Origin: SVTX01 sp045602385
GTDB lineage: Bacteria; Bacillota; Clostridia; Oscillospirales; CAG-272
Direction: 5' to 3'
DNA length: 62,342 nt
Assembly (NCBI GenBank): GCA_045602385.1
Contig: JAZSBL010000024.1
Location: forward strand, 1 to 62,342
In this document: one piece after another, positions 1 to 7,904 of the stretch
How the letters are laid out: every line of letters begins with the position of its first letter
Numbering within the stretch: the stretch's first letter is position 1
Notes under the pieces: model-generated
Databases searched by the model: none
What the model was told of the DNA's origin: nothing
The model's input: the letters and a program-made list of their open reading frames with translations, nothing else
Program-made: the position numbers and the translations under genes

Positions 1-3
1 CAT
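1..3 (-). CDS. Start codon of a gene that runs off the left edge
   Basis: Only the ATG (minus strand) of this gene is inside the window. It is called because a strong ribosome site, AAAGGAGG, lies 9 nt upstream (plus positions 13-20) and a sigma-A-type promoter lies about 50 nt further up. Nothing can be said about the product. Confidence 0.6.
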
Positions 4-13
4 CTTAAATGAC

Positions 14-72
14 CTCCTTTGTTGTTTTTATTGTGCAGTTGGTAGCCGCACTCTCATTATACAACAAAGGAG
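14..72. repeat. 12-bp perfect inverted repeat joining promoter spacer and ribosome site
   Basis: CTCCTTTGTTGT at 14-25 is exactly complementary to ACAACAAAGGAG at 61-72. One arm contains the Shine-Dalgarno sequence of the leftmost gene; the other sits in the -35/-10 spacer, upstream of the expected transcription start, so the pair cannot fold in the mRNA of that promoter. It may be a DNA-level operator or chance. Confidence 0.5.
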
Positions 73-84
73 TTTTTTTGTCAT
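56..84 (-). promoter_or_regulatory. Sigma-A promoter for the gene leaving the left edge
   Basis: On the minus strand a -35 ATGACA (79-84) is followed after exactly 17 bp by a perfect -10 TATAAT (56-61). The expected start of transcription is near 49, about 45 nt before the start codon. Confidence 0.7.
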
Positions 85-107
85 TATCAACTATGCAATC
101 CTTACCG

Positions 108-130
108 AACCACGCGTCTAACGCGTGGTT
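108..130. other. Short perfect hairpin (10-bp arms, 3-nt loop)
   Basis: AACCACGCGT at 108-117 pairs with ACGCGTGGTT at 121-130 around the loop CTA. A short run of four T follows on the plus strand, too little for a confident terminator. It lies between the terminator of the FlaR-like gene and the promoter of the leftmost gene. Confidence 0.45.
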
Positions 131-142
131 TTACTATACAAA

Positions 143-170
143 AAACAGCCCACTGTTCGGTGGGCTGTTT
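143..170 (-). terminator. Rho-independent terminator of the pcp/nitroreductase/kinase operon
   Basis: AAACAGCCCAC (143-153) pairs with GTGGGCTGTTT (160-170), loop 154-159. On the minus strand the stem is followed by a run of T directly after the FlaR-like gene. On the plus strand it is followed by ATATTTTTT, so it could work in both directions. Confidence 0.8.
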
Positions 171-657
171 ATATTTTTTCAATGAAAACATTTGCCTCTT
201 CTCTGCTTTTGAAGATGACTATTGTTTTATTTTCTTTGTACCTTTCTATTAGCTCGTATATAATTGGCAAATTCTTTTTCGGAAAGCTCTCAATTTCAGC
301 CTTGAATTTTGGATCAAGCTCGACGTCCATCCACGGCATGTCATATCCTTCCTTTCCCAAGCGCTTGGTTGCTCCCTCAAGACAGATATTTATGGGTAGA
401 TCAAACAGAAATATTGTATCTGCTGCTTTGATCCTTTTTTCAATTGTTCTTTGATAGTTGCCATCGATTATAAACGAATCGAGGGCGAGGATTTCATCGA
501 GCTGAGTATCAAAAGCATCTCTTGAAATATGCATTTTATCCGGCTTATGCCAGATAGCGTCGAGGTAATATAGGGGATAATTCGTTTTATCCCGTAATAT
601 TTTGGCAAAGGTTGTTTTTCCACTACCCGGACAACCGATTACTATTATTTTTTTCAT
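169..657 (-). CDS. P-loop kinase-like protein of the FlaR / DNA topology modulation type
   Basis: A 162-residue P-loop protein related to proteins annotated as FlaR or adenylate-kinase-like. Starting at MKKIIVIG, the Walker A motif GCPGSGKTT lies at residues 9-17 and is followed by the family pattern YYLDAIWHKPDK and IIDGNYQRT. The natural substrate of the family is not established; a small-molecule or nucleotide kinase is the likeliest role. I chose the ATG at 655-657 rather than a longer reading frame because the upstream nitroreductase gene stops one base before it and the P-loop then falls close to the N-terminus, as in relatives. The spacing suggests translational coupling. It is the last gene of the pcp operon and ends at a terminator. 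Confidence 0.75.
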   Translation of the reverse strand: MKKIIVIGCPGSGKTTFAKILRDKTNYPLYYLDAIWHKPDKMHISRDAFDTQLDEILALDSFIIDGNYQRTIEKRIKAADTIFLFDLPINICLEGATKRLGKEGYDMPWMDVELDPKFKAEIESFPKKNLPIIYELIERYKENKTIVIFKSREEANVFIEKI

Positions 658-658
658 T

Positions 659-1186
659 TTAAATAAATCTGACAAGATCATCAATGTTCTTCCGCTTTTT
701 TGAGCGAAGCTTGTCGTCAGGCTTTGGGTAGCCTAATGTTATAACAAGTCGTACGGTTTCTTCAAGACTGCAAATTTCGCGTATTTTTGCATCGTCAAAC
801 CATCCAAGGATACATGAGCCAAGCCCTTGTGCCGCAGCTTCCGCAGTGATATAGGAAGCGACGATGCCAATATCAATTGAACGGTAATCATTGTTTTTAA
901 CTTTGGCGCCAAATGCGGCAGATTTAACGTAAGGCTGCTCTGAGATCACAAGAAGGACCGGCGCTTCGGAGGCAAATTTATTCATGCCGAGCCCCTGCGT
1001 TGCCTTGGCCACATTTTTTGCGCTCTCTCCCCGGCAGACTGTTATTTTATAGGGTTGGCCGTTGCAGGCTGAGGGAGCAAGTCGCGCACAATCAAGAATT
1101 TGTACGAGCTTTTCTTGTTCCACTTCACGCTCCGGATCGTAATTTCTACAGGATTGTCTGTTTTCGGCGATTTCTGTAAAATTCAT
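659..1186 (-). CDS. Nitroreductase family oxidoreductase
   Basis: A 175-residue protein of the FMN-dependent nitroreductase fold. The N-terminal segment with RQSCRNYD (residues 10-17), the LAPSACNGQPY motif around residue 36 and the GLGSCILGW stretch around residue 121 are the FMN-binding regions of the short (one-domain) members. It would reduce nitro compounds, quinones or another electron acceptor with NAD(P)H in the cytoplasm; the physiological substrate cannot be read from the sequence. It lies 15 nt after pcp and directly abuts the P-loop kinase gene, so the three form one operon. Confidence 0.85.
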   Translation of the reverse strand: MNFTEIAENRQSCRNYDPEREVEQEKLVQILDCARLAPSACNGQPYKITVCRGESAKNVAKATQGLGMNKFASEAPVLLVISEQPYVKSAAFGAKVKNNDYRSIDIGIVASYITAEAAAQGLGSCILGWFDDAKIREICSLEETVRLVITLGYPKPDDKLRSKKRKNIDDLVRFI

Positions 1187-1201
1187 TGCCCTTATTTCCC
1201 T

Positions 1202-1786
1202 TCAATCTATATTTTCTATGGCGACGGTCAGTCCTTTGATTATATTTTCAAGGCTCATTGACGGGTCTTTGTTTTGCTCGGTACAATACGGAATATGTAT
1301 GAAGCCTACGCGTGTCTTAGTATCGCTGAAATGATGGAGCAAGGTAAATAAGACATCGTTGCATACATACGCTCCCGCTGAATATGAAACGTTTGCGGGG
1401 ATGCCGGCTGCCTTAACCGAGTCTGCCATTTTTCTAACAGGCAGGGTCGAAAAATATGCTTTTGGTGCATTTTCAGCTATTGTTTCATCGATTGGCTTAT
1501 TTGATTTATTATCGGGAATTGATGCGTGCCTCAGATTGATGGCGACAAGCTCCGGAGTGATGGCATCTCTGCCGCCTGCCTGTCCTACCGATATGATAAC
1601 ATCGGGCATTATTTCTTTTGCAACATCAAGCACACGTTTTGCCGCTTTTCCAAAAACAACAGGGATCAAAAGCTTGTTAAGCTTGTATTCGCCAATTATA
1701 TCGGGCAGTTCTGAGACAGCTTCCCATGAGGGGTTGATGCACTCTCCTCCAAAGGGCTCAAATCCTGTTATCAATAGTTTCTTCAT
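1202..1786 (-). CDS. pcp: Pyroglutamyl-peptidase I
   Basis: This 194-residue cysteine peptidase removes N-terminal pyroglutamate from peptides (EC 3.4.19.3). The N-terminal signature LITGFEPFGG (residues 5-14) and the catalytic triad Glu79, Cys142 (AYVCNDVLF) and His164 (GFIHIPY) are all present. It is slightly shorter than the usual 200-215 residues. The ATG at 1786 is preceded by GAGGTG and by a consensus promoter. It leads the pcp / nitroreductase / kinase operon and sits directly downstream of the glutamate-fermentation operon. Releasing pyroglutamate from peptides could feed glutamate supply; that link is only inferred from position. Confidence 0.93.
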   Translation of the reverse strand: MKKLLITGFEPFGGECINPSWEAVSELPDIIGEYKLNKLLIPVVFGKAAKRVLDVAKEIMPDVIISVGQAGGRDAITPELVAINLRHASIPDNKSNKPIDETIAENAPKAYFSTLPVRKMADSVKAAGIPANVSYSAGAYVCNDVLFTLLHHFSDTKTRVGFIHIPYCTEQNKDPSMSLENIIKGLTVAIENID

Positions 1787-1814
1787 GTTTTCACCTCGCC
1801 CATATTCTTTCTTG

Positions 1815-1843
1815 ATTATATCAAATTAAATCACGCATGTCAA
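1815..1843 (-). promoter_or_regulatory. Consensus sigma-A promoter of the pcp operon
   Basis: On the minus strand TTGACA (1838-1843), a 17-bp spacer and TATAAT (1815-1820) match the consensus at every position. It begins 13 bp after the terminator stem of the methylaspartate operon, so pcp is transcribed independently of it. Confidence 0.9.
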
Positions 1844-1856
1844 GAAATAAAATATA

Positions 1857-1893
1857 ACACGGGCATGAAGGTATATGACCGTTCTGCCCGTGT
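1857..1893 (-). terminator. Terminator of the methylaspartate-pathway operon
   Basis: ACACGGGCA (1857-1865) pairs with TGCCCGTGT (1885-1893) around a 19-nt loop. On the minus strand the stem is followed by TATATTTTATTTC. It lies 16 bp after the stop codon of the methylaspartate ammonia-lyase gene. Confidence 0.75.
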
Positions 1894-1909
1894 TTATTAT
1901 ATCAAATTA

Positions 1910-3163
1910 TTAAATGTTCTTTTTTGCCTCGCGCATTGCCATAATACGGTTCATCTCGTTATAAACGATCATATAGCCCTCGTCAACTCCCATACCGGGC
2001 TTTGCAAGGATCTGATCGGGCTTTGTAGCCATTGCGCAATGAACACAAACCTGCGCGGAACGGTCTGTCTCGTTACATGTACCGCCCTGATATGCGCCGA
2101 TTCCCTTTTCCTTACAGTAAAGAACCGCTTCGATGGTATTATTGATACCGCCAAGGTCGGGAGTCTTGATCTGTATCATATGGCCCGCCTTATTGTCGGC
2201 AAAGAGCTTGATATCCTCAAGAGTATTGCACCACTCGTCCGCAACAAGCTCAACATCGCATCCGCGGCGGTCAAGCTCTGCGGTAAGGCCTGCAAGTGCT
2301 TCTATCTGCTCTTCTCTTGTGCTATCGCAGTCCATCGGACCCTCAATGCGGATCTTGAAGGGCTTTGCGATCTCGCCGAGCTTCTCGATGTAGTCTGCCA
2401 TTGCTGTGTAGTTCTTGTTGCCGAATATTACGCCAATCGTTCCGTATACGTCCATATGCATAACGGGCATGTACTCTGCGTATGCGCGATTCTCAAGAAT
2501 ACGGTCGCGCAACCATGCAACATAGTCTGCAAGAAGCTCGCCATTTCGGCCAAGCTTTGTATCAACATGGTTTATAAGCGCGTGAGGCAGAACCTGTGCG
2601 CCCTTAATGATCATCTTATCGGAGTTTGTATATCTGTCATCACCCGACTGTGTAAAGATCGGGATAGGATTCTCGGATACAGTGCATCCGTATTCATCTG
2701 CAACGACCTCGCACATCATTCTACCCGTTGCTCTTGCAACAGCATCAAGAATAGCCTGAGATACACCGTAACGGATAGCGGTGTGGAGGCGCTTGCCTTC
2801 GACCTGAATTGCCTCCATCTCCTTGCAAAGGCCTCTGAAATCGTTTGCCTCACGGCCAACGAGAACAGGCTTGATATACTGCTCGATTACGGGGATAAAT
2901 TCCTCTGCAAGGAAAAGCGGATCTCTTCCGCCCGCTCCGGAATACTGTACAGCGGCACAGTCGCCGTATGCTATCTGACCGTCCTCAAGAACGATCATAA
3001 CAGAAATGGACTCGCCCGCCTGGCGAACTGCACGGAAACGCTCCGTTATGGGTTGACCGATATAGAACATACCGTCATGCTTTGCGCCTGCCTTGATTGC
3101 TCTCTGGTCATCGAAATAGAAGCCGGTTCTTCCGGCAGAACATACAACGTTAACTATTTTCAT
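1910..3163 (-). CDS. mal: Methylaspartate ammonia-lyase (3-methylaspartase)
   Basis: This enzyme removes ammonia from (2S,3S)-3-methylaspartate to give mesaconate (EC 4.3.1.2), step two of the methylaspartate pathway. The 417 residues match the family length (about 413). The enolase-superfamily residues line up with the Clostridium tetanomorphum enzyme: Gln172, His194, Mg ligands Asp238 (HMDVY), Glu274 (IRIEGP) and Asp309 (LVADEW), and the catalytic Lys333 (IQIKTPD). It is the last gene of the nine-gene operon, 19 bp after glmE, and is followed by a terminator. No internal promoter is obvious. Confidence 0.97.
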   Translation of the reverse strand: MKIVNVVCSAGRTGFYFDDQRAIKAGAKHDGMFYIGQPITERFRAVRQAGESISVMIVLEDGQIAYGDCAAVQYSGAGGRDPLFLAEEFIPVIEQYIKPVLVGREANDFRGLCKEMEAIQVEGKRLHTAIRYGVSQAILDAVARATGRMMCEVVADEYGCTVSENPIPIFTQSGDDRYTNSDKMIIKGAQVLPHALINHVDTKLGRNGELLADYVAWLRDRILENRAYAEYMPVMHMDVYGTIGVIFGNKNYTAMADYIEKLGEIAKPFKIRIEGPMDCDSTREEQIEALAGLTAELDRRGCDVELVADEWCNTLEDIKLFADNKAGHMIQIKTPDLGGINNTIEAVLYCKEKGIGAYQGGTCNETDRSAQVCVHCAMATKPDQILAKPGMGVDEGYMIVYNEMNRIMAMREAKKNI

Positions 3164-3182
3164 TTTTATGTACCTCTGAATA

Positions 3183-4634
3183 TTAATACTTGGGGCGTCC
3201 TACAAGTTTGCCCTTGCCGATTGCGTAAACGTCATCAACTACCATCTGGAAGCTTGCCTGGCGTTTTTCTGCCTTAGCTCTTTCCTCGATCTTTTCCTTG
3301 TGGAAGTCAAGAAGCTCCTTGGAGAAAGGAAGATGTCCCGGCTCAAGAATACGTACTGCACCGTTGTTATCACGGCAAGGAAGCATAAGTCCTGCGTTTG
3401 CACGGCAAGGCGCGAAAGGAACGTCAAGAACGCCCGCCTCAACACCGCGGCATACGCCAAGGGCGATGTCGCCGTTACCAAGCTCAAAGCACTTATCAAC
3501 GATAGCCCTTGTTTCCTGACGGATTATTTCCTTTTCCGCATCAAGAGCAGTATCCTTCAATTCCTGATCATAAAGCATGTTAACTACCTGCTTTGTGCAA
3601 CGGAGTCCCTCTGCGTTAGCTTCCATTGTGGGAATACCAACCGCCTCGTGAGGAGTCTTAACGATAACCTTGGTTGCCTTGGAAAGAGCCGCGATAACGC
3701 TACCGAAGGAAATAACGCCGAATGCCATAGCTTCATCTGCGGGGAATCCGCCCATCCACTGGTGGAGAACGGTTGTAACCTGCACGTCATTGTATCCGTA
3801 TTTGTGAAGATACTCCTCGGTAAGCTCCTCAAGAGTTCTGATAGCGGCAACGTCCTGAACAAGGTTTCCGCACTGGCCGTAGCCGACGGTAATATTCTTA
3901 ACACCCTGCTCTGCCGCCAGAAGTGCCTCGATTACAGCTGCTGCATGCGAGATGCAAGGAGGAACGAGAGTTCCTGTAAGAGGACCGAAGGGCTCACGGT
4001 TAATAGATACACCCATTTCCTCGTAGATACCTACAAGGCGGTCTGTGTACTGCCAGTCACGGATGGTACGCTCCATGGGTATGTTTTTACAATAAGGAAG
4101 GTTATATGAAATACCGCCGCCCTCATAGCTGGAAAATCCACCTGCAAGTGTGATCTCTGTAAGAAGTCTTGCGTCGGGTGTTCCGTGACGGACCTGCATA
4201 GGAACATTTACACTCTCAATTACCTGACGGCACTTTGCAACACCGTGGTTAACCGCGGGGAAGCCATTGAGCATTGCTCTGCCAAGACGAATAGACTCGG
4301 AAATGCCGTTTTCAGCCTCCTCGTGTCTATTCTGACGTGTGTAGCTGTCAATCGTAGAAGGAAGAAGGTCTGCTTCGCCGTACTGTTCAAGGTACTGCAT
4401 AAGCTTAATGTGCTCCTCGAGAACAGGAACACCTGCGCGGGGCTGCACCAGGGTGCGTCTGTCACGCTTTGCGTCCAAAAGCTTCTTTGAGAACTGTCTG
4501 TTCTCGGGCATAGCTTTATGGTACGCAACGGCTTCCTCAAGATCTACGTCCTTACCTGTAGGCCACTGAGCGAGGACTTCCTTGCGCTGGTTATAAAATT
4601 GATCGTTATCTAGACGCTTATTCTGAATATCCAT
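3183..4634 (-). CDS. glmE: Glutamate mutase epsilon (large catalytic) subunit
   Basis: The TIM-barrel subunit of adenosylcobalamin-dependent glutamate mutase (methylaspartate mutase, EC 5.4.99.1), which isomerises L-glutamate to 3-methylaspartate together with GlmS. It is recognisable along its whole length (for example QVRHGTPDARLL, EGGGISYNLPY, GFPADEAMAFGV). I chose the ATG at 4634, giving 483 residues, the length of the clostridial enzyme: AAGGAG (4645-4650) is 10 nt upstream of it, whereas the in-frame TTG at 4643 is only 1 nt from that site. The start overlaps the end of glmL by 17 bp, suggesting coupled translation. Confidence 0.97.
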   Translation of the reverse strand: MDIQNKRLDNDQFYNQRKEVLAQWPTGKDVDLEEAVAYHKAMPENRQFSKKLLDAKRDRRTLVQPRAGVPVLEEHIKLMQYLEQYGEADLLPSTIDSYTRQNRHEEAENGISESIRLGRAMLNGFPAVNHGVAKCRQVIESVNVPMQVRHGTPDARLLTEITLAGGFSSYEGGGISYNLPYCKNIPMERTIRDWQYTDRLVGIYEEMGVSINREPFGPLTGTLVPPCISHAAAVIEALLAAEQGVKNITVGYGQCGNLVQDVAAIRTLEELTEEYLHKYGYNDVQVTTVLHQWMGGFPADEAMAFGVISFGSVIAALSKATKVIVKTPHEAVGIPTMEANAEGLRCTKQVVNMLYDQELKDTALDAEKEIIRQETRAIVDKCFELGNGDIALGVCRGVEAGVLDVPFAPCRANAGLMLPCRDNNGAVRILEPGHLPFSKELLDFHKEKIEERAKAEKRQASFQMVVDDVYAIGKGKLVGRPKY

Positions 4635-6009
4635 GGAATTCAAGCTCCTTTTTCATTATTCTTAGTGCGGCATCGGGATAATAGGATGAAAGCAATCCCA
4701 TTGCTGCAAGTATGTATGTTCTGTCTACCCAGACGTTCGCCTGTCGCGGGCGAAGCGATTCGGGCTGTGTTGGTGAATATAGCGCATGCGCGGCTATTTC
4801 TTCTGTCTTTTCGGTATGTATAAGGCTACCGCCCGTAACAACTATTTCCTTTACCTTTGTAAGGTTCTTTCCCTCTTGAACGAAGGTTTGTCCCATCATG
4901 GTATAGGTTTCGTAGATGCTGCCTGCGTGGCGTCTCACTGCCTCCTCGATCGCACACGATGCGAGTGCGTAATCAAGCGCGACAAGCTCGGGATCTCCGT
5001 CGGGCGTTTTATCCTTGTTTTCTTTTAAAAATTCAACGAGTTCAAGAACGCGTTCCTCGGTAAGACCGGAAAGCTTTGAGATTTTTCGTGGCGTTGCTAC
5101 GTCGACAATGCCTTGGATGCTATATCGCATTCCAATATCACCCTCAACCGTTCGCTTTGCGTATGGCTCGGGAAGTCCCTTGTACACGGTATTCATATGC
5201 TCGGGCATGCCGTCGGCAATTGAGTAAACGTCGGTGGTTGCGCCGCCAACGTCAACTGCTACAAGATCTCCTATCCCATGCTCGTTTTCAGTTCCCTTAG
5301 AGAGAAGCTCCATTGCCTGCAATACTGCGGCAGGAGTAGGCATCATAATATCGGATAAAAGCTCCGCAGCACGGCTTAGACCTTTTGCCTGAATGATACG
5401 ATTGAGGAATATTTCCCTTATCTTTTTCTGAGTAGGCTCTATTTCAAGCTTGCCGAATTTCGGCATTACGTTTGGACATACGTGTGTTTCAAAGCCTGAC
5501 AAGATACGTTCGCATTCTCTTGCTGCGTTTCTGTTGCCTGCAATGACGATTGGGAAATTAGGATTCATCCCGGCTATCATTTTTGCATTATGAAGTATAC
5601 ATTCGGTGTTTCCACCGTCTGTGCCTCCAACAAGCAAGAAGATATCGGGGTTAAGCTTTTTTATATCCTCAATATCATCCTCAGTAAGCTGGAACGCATA
5701 AATTCCAACGACCTTTGCTCCCGCACCTAAGCTTGCGAGTTTTGCGGCTTCTCCCGTTAACTCCGGAACGAGACCGCTTGTGACCATTCTAAGGCCGCCT
5801 GCGGCGGACGAGCAAGCATAGCACGCTTCATACTCAAGCTTGCCAAGCTTGTTTTCAAGAATTTTCATTCCGTTGGTTAAGCCGTCATTAATATCGGTCT
5901 CGATCGTTGTGAACGATGAAGCTGTACCGAGTATTTGCTCCCCTTCAACGTCAACTGCTGTAAGCTTTGTATACGTACTTCCAAAATCTATCAGTAGAAT
6001 GTTTTTCAC
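4618..6009 (-). CDS. glmL: Glutamate mutase-associated ATPase-like protein GlmL/MutL
   Basis: A protein of the ASKHA (actin/Hsp70-like) ATPase fold that is always encoded between the two glutamate mutase subunits. The phosphate-1 loop IDFGSTYTK is at the N-terminus and a second phosphate loop VDVGGATTDVYS lies near the middle. Its role is not firmly proven; reactivation or assembly of the B12 mutase is the usual proposal. I chose the GTG at 6009 (463 residues, near the 462 of the clostridial protein) because GACGG then sits 9 nt upstream; the in-frame TTG at 6015 is too close to it. It follows glmS by 12 bp and overlaps glmE. Confidence 0.92.
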   Translation of the reverse strand: MKNILLIDFGSTYTKLTAVDVEGEQILGTASSFTTIETDINDGLTNGMKILENKLGKLEYEACYACSSAAGGLRMVTSGLVPELTGEAAKLASLGAGAKVVGIYAFQLTEDDIEDIKKLNPDIFLLVGGTDGGNTECILHNAKMIAGMNPNFPIVIAGNRNAARECERILSGFETHVCPNVMPKFGKLEIEPTQKKIREIFLNRIIQAKGLSRAAELLSDIMMPTPAAVLQAMELLSKGTENEHGIGDLVAVDVGGATTDVYSIADGMPEHMNTVYKGLPEPYAKRTVEGDIGMRYSIQGIVDVATPRKISKLSGLTEERVLELVEFLKENKDKTPDGDPELVALDYALASCAIEEAVRRHAGSIYETYTMMGQTFVQEGKNLTKVKEIVVTGGSLIHTEKTEEIAAHALYSPTQPESLRPRQANVWVDRTYILAAMGLLSSYYPDAALRIMKKELEFHGYSE

Positions 6010-6021
6010 TGGCAATTACCG

Positions 6022-6441
6022 TCAGTCGTCAAGCAATTCGTGGAGCGCCTGAATAGTAGTTTCGGGAGAGGTTCCGGGGGGGAATGCGCGATCAAACCCC
6101 ATTGCTTTGAATCTCTGCTCTACATCCTCAAATTTCTGCTTACCGATAACTATGTTACCGCCAACCACCAGCGGAATGCCCTTAAGACCTGCTTCGTCGC
6201 ACTTCTCTCTGAGGCCTCGGCAGTCAAGCTCACCCTGTCCGTAGAGTGAAGAAACGACAATCGCATCTGCGTTTGATTCGATTGCAGCGGCGATGTACTC
6301 CTCCTGAGAAACCATTACGCCGAGGTTGACAACGTCAAAGCCTGCCTGTGTGAATGCATGGTAAAGTATCTTATTACCTACCGCGTGAACGTCAGCACCG
6401 ATTACTCCGATAACCAGCACTTTTTTCTTCTTTTCAATCAT
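6022..6441 (-). CDS. glmS: Glutamate mutase sigma subunit (cobalamin-binding)
   Basis: The small B12-binding subunit of glutamate mutase, 139 residues (family about 137). The base-off/His-on cobalamin signature DVHAVG (DxHxxG) is at residues 17-22, with His19 as the lower axial ligand to cobalt. The following SSLYGQGE and VVGGN segments are the other two cobalamin-contacting loops of this Rossmann-like domain. AAGGGG lies just upstream of the ATG. It sits between the hydratase genes and glmL in the operon. No cobalamin riboswitch is visible in front of it. Confidence 0.97.
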   Translation of the reverse strand: MIEKKKKVLVIGVIGADVHAVGNKILYHAFTQAGFDVVNLGVMVSQEEYIAAAIESNADAIVVSSLYGQGELDCRGLREKCDEAGLKGIPLVVGGNIVIGKQKFEDVEQRFKAMGFDRAFPPGTSPETTIQALHELLDD

Positions 6442-6484
6442 AATTTACCCCTTTATGTCTAACAAAAATGGTTTCAGTTTTTAA

Positions 6485-7048
6485 TTAGTTATTCTTGCAC
6501 TTTTCAAGATAGCTTGCTCTTCCCGTTTCATACAGATTATTTCCGTAGGAATCTATGATTACGATGGCGGGAAAATCAACGACCTCGAGACGGCGGATCG
6601 CCTCCGCACCGAGATCCTCGTATGCAACGATCTCGGCCTTTTTAATACAGTTGGAAAGCAATGCTCCGCAACCGCCGATGGCGCCGAAATAAACAGCGCC
6701 GTGTTCCTTCATCGCTGCTATTACCTCAGGACCTCTTTTTCCCTTGCCGATCATACCCGTCAGCCCCTTTGCGATAAGCGTAGGACTATAGGCATCCATA
6801 CGGTAGGAGGTTGTTGGTCCTGCGGACCCTATTGCCTGTCCGGGCTTTGCGGGAGTAGGTCCAACAAAGTAGATTATACTGTCCTTTATATCGAAAGGAA
6901 GCTCCTCTCCCTTTTCGACAAGTTCACAAAGTCTTTTATGGGCTGCATCTCTTGCGGTGTAAATGACGCCTGATATAAGGCAACTGTCGCCCGCCTTTAA
7001 TTCTCTCGCGTCTGCAACGGTAAGGGGGGTCTGAATCTTAATTTCCAT
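6485..7048 (-). CDS. Class I fumarase-type hydratase, beta subunit (probable mesaconase)
   Basis: Beta subunit of a two-subunit, iron-sulfur class I hydratase, 187 residues. Family blocks include VGPTPAKPGQAIGSAGPTT (residues 62-80) and GKGKRG followed by the YFGAIGGCGALL stretch. In most annotations this would be fumarate hydratase beta (EC 4.2.1.2). Placement between citramalate lyase and glutamate mutase genes makes mesaconase (mesaconate to citramalate, EC 4.2.1.34) the likely job; class I enzymes often accept both substrates. It is one base from the alpha-subunit gene. Confidence 0.9.
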   Translation of the reverse strand: MEIKIQTPLTVADARELKAGDSCLISGVIYTARDAAHKRLCELVEKGEELPFDIKDSIIYFVGPTPAKPGQAIGSAGPTTSYRMDAYSPTLIAKGLTGMIGKGKRGPEVIAAMKEHGAVYFGAIGGCGALLSNCIKKAEIVAYEDLGAEAIRRLEVVDFPAIVIIDSYGNNLYETGRASYLEKCKNN

Positions 7049-7049
7049 A

Positions 7050-7889
7050 TCAGATCACCTCCGTCTTATGTCTTGTTACGTGGCAGTTGATATTAACCGC
7101 AACAGGCAAGCCTGCAATGTGTGTCGGGAATTTTTCAATATTAACTGCAAGCGCCGTTGTTCTTCCGCCGAAGCCTTGAGGTCCTATACCGAGAGAATTT
7201 ATCTTCTCAAGAAGTTTTACCTCAAGTTCTGCATAGTAAGGATCTTCATTTGGCACATCAACGGGACGAAGAAGTGCTTTCTTTGCAAGGTATGCTGCCT
7301 TGTCAAAAGTACCGCCGATGCCTACCCCGACTACGATAGGAGGACAAGGATTCGGGCCTGCCTCCTCGACCGTCTTACAGACAAAGTCGATCACACCGTC
7401 CACACCGTCAGAAGGTCGGAGCATGGCAATCTTACTCATGTTTTCGCTGCCAAAGCCCTTGGGAGCAACCGTGACGGTTACCTTATCACCCGGAACGATA
7501 TCATAGTAGATCATGGCCGGGGTGTTATCGCCTGTATTCACTCTGTTGAGCGGATCGCGGACAACACTCTTACGGAGATATCCCTCCGAATATCCAAGTC
7601 GAACACCCTCGTTTACTGCGTCTGATACATTGCCATTGATATGGACGTCCTGTCCTATCTCGAGGAATACGCAGGCGACGCCTGTGTCCTGACAAACAGG
7701 TTGATCTCTTTTGTCCGATATCTCAAAATTTTCAATTATTCTTTCAAGGATCTCCTTAGCCTGCGGCCAATCCTCTTTTTCGTATGAGGCTTTTATACAG
7801 CTCTTAACATCACAGCTTAAGTGACAGTTTGCCTCGATACAAAGTTTCTTTACCGCTTCTGTGATAAGCGCAGAATTAATTTCTCTCAC
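7050..7889 (-). CDS. Class I fumarase-type hydratase, alpha subunit (probable mesaconase)
   Basis: Catalytic [4Fe-4S] subunit of the two-subunit hydratase, 279 residues, a normal length. The three cluster cysteines are Cys66 (VCQDTG), Cys182 (NPCPPIVVG) and Cys269 (NCHVTRH). It adds water to fumarate or mesaconate and is oxygen-sensitive, fitting an anaerobe. The operon order citF - alpha - beta - glmS supports mesaconase as the pathway role. It begins 15 bp after the citF stop. Confidence 0.92.
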   Translation of the reverse strand: MREINSALITEAVKKLCIEANCHLSCDVKSCIKASYEKEDWPQAKEILERIIENFEISDKRDQPVCQDTGVACVFLEIGQDVHINGNVSDAVNEGVRLGYSEGYLRKSVVRDPLNRVNTGDNTPAMIYYDIVPGDKVTVTVAPKGFGSENMSKIAMLRPSDGVDGVIDFVCKTVEEAGPNPCPPIVVGVGIGGTFDKAAYLAKKALLRPVDVPNEDPYYAELEVKLLEKINSLGIGPQGFGGRTTALAVNIEKFPTHIAGLPVAVNINCHVTRHKTEVI

Positions 7890-7904
7890 TGTATTTTACC
7901 TTTA

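Noticed and set aside
1865..3277. A 470-codon plus-strand frame opposite mal and glmE
   Set aside because: Shadow of the methylaspartate ammonia-lyase gene, which matches its family along its full length with all catalytic residues.
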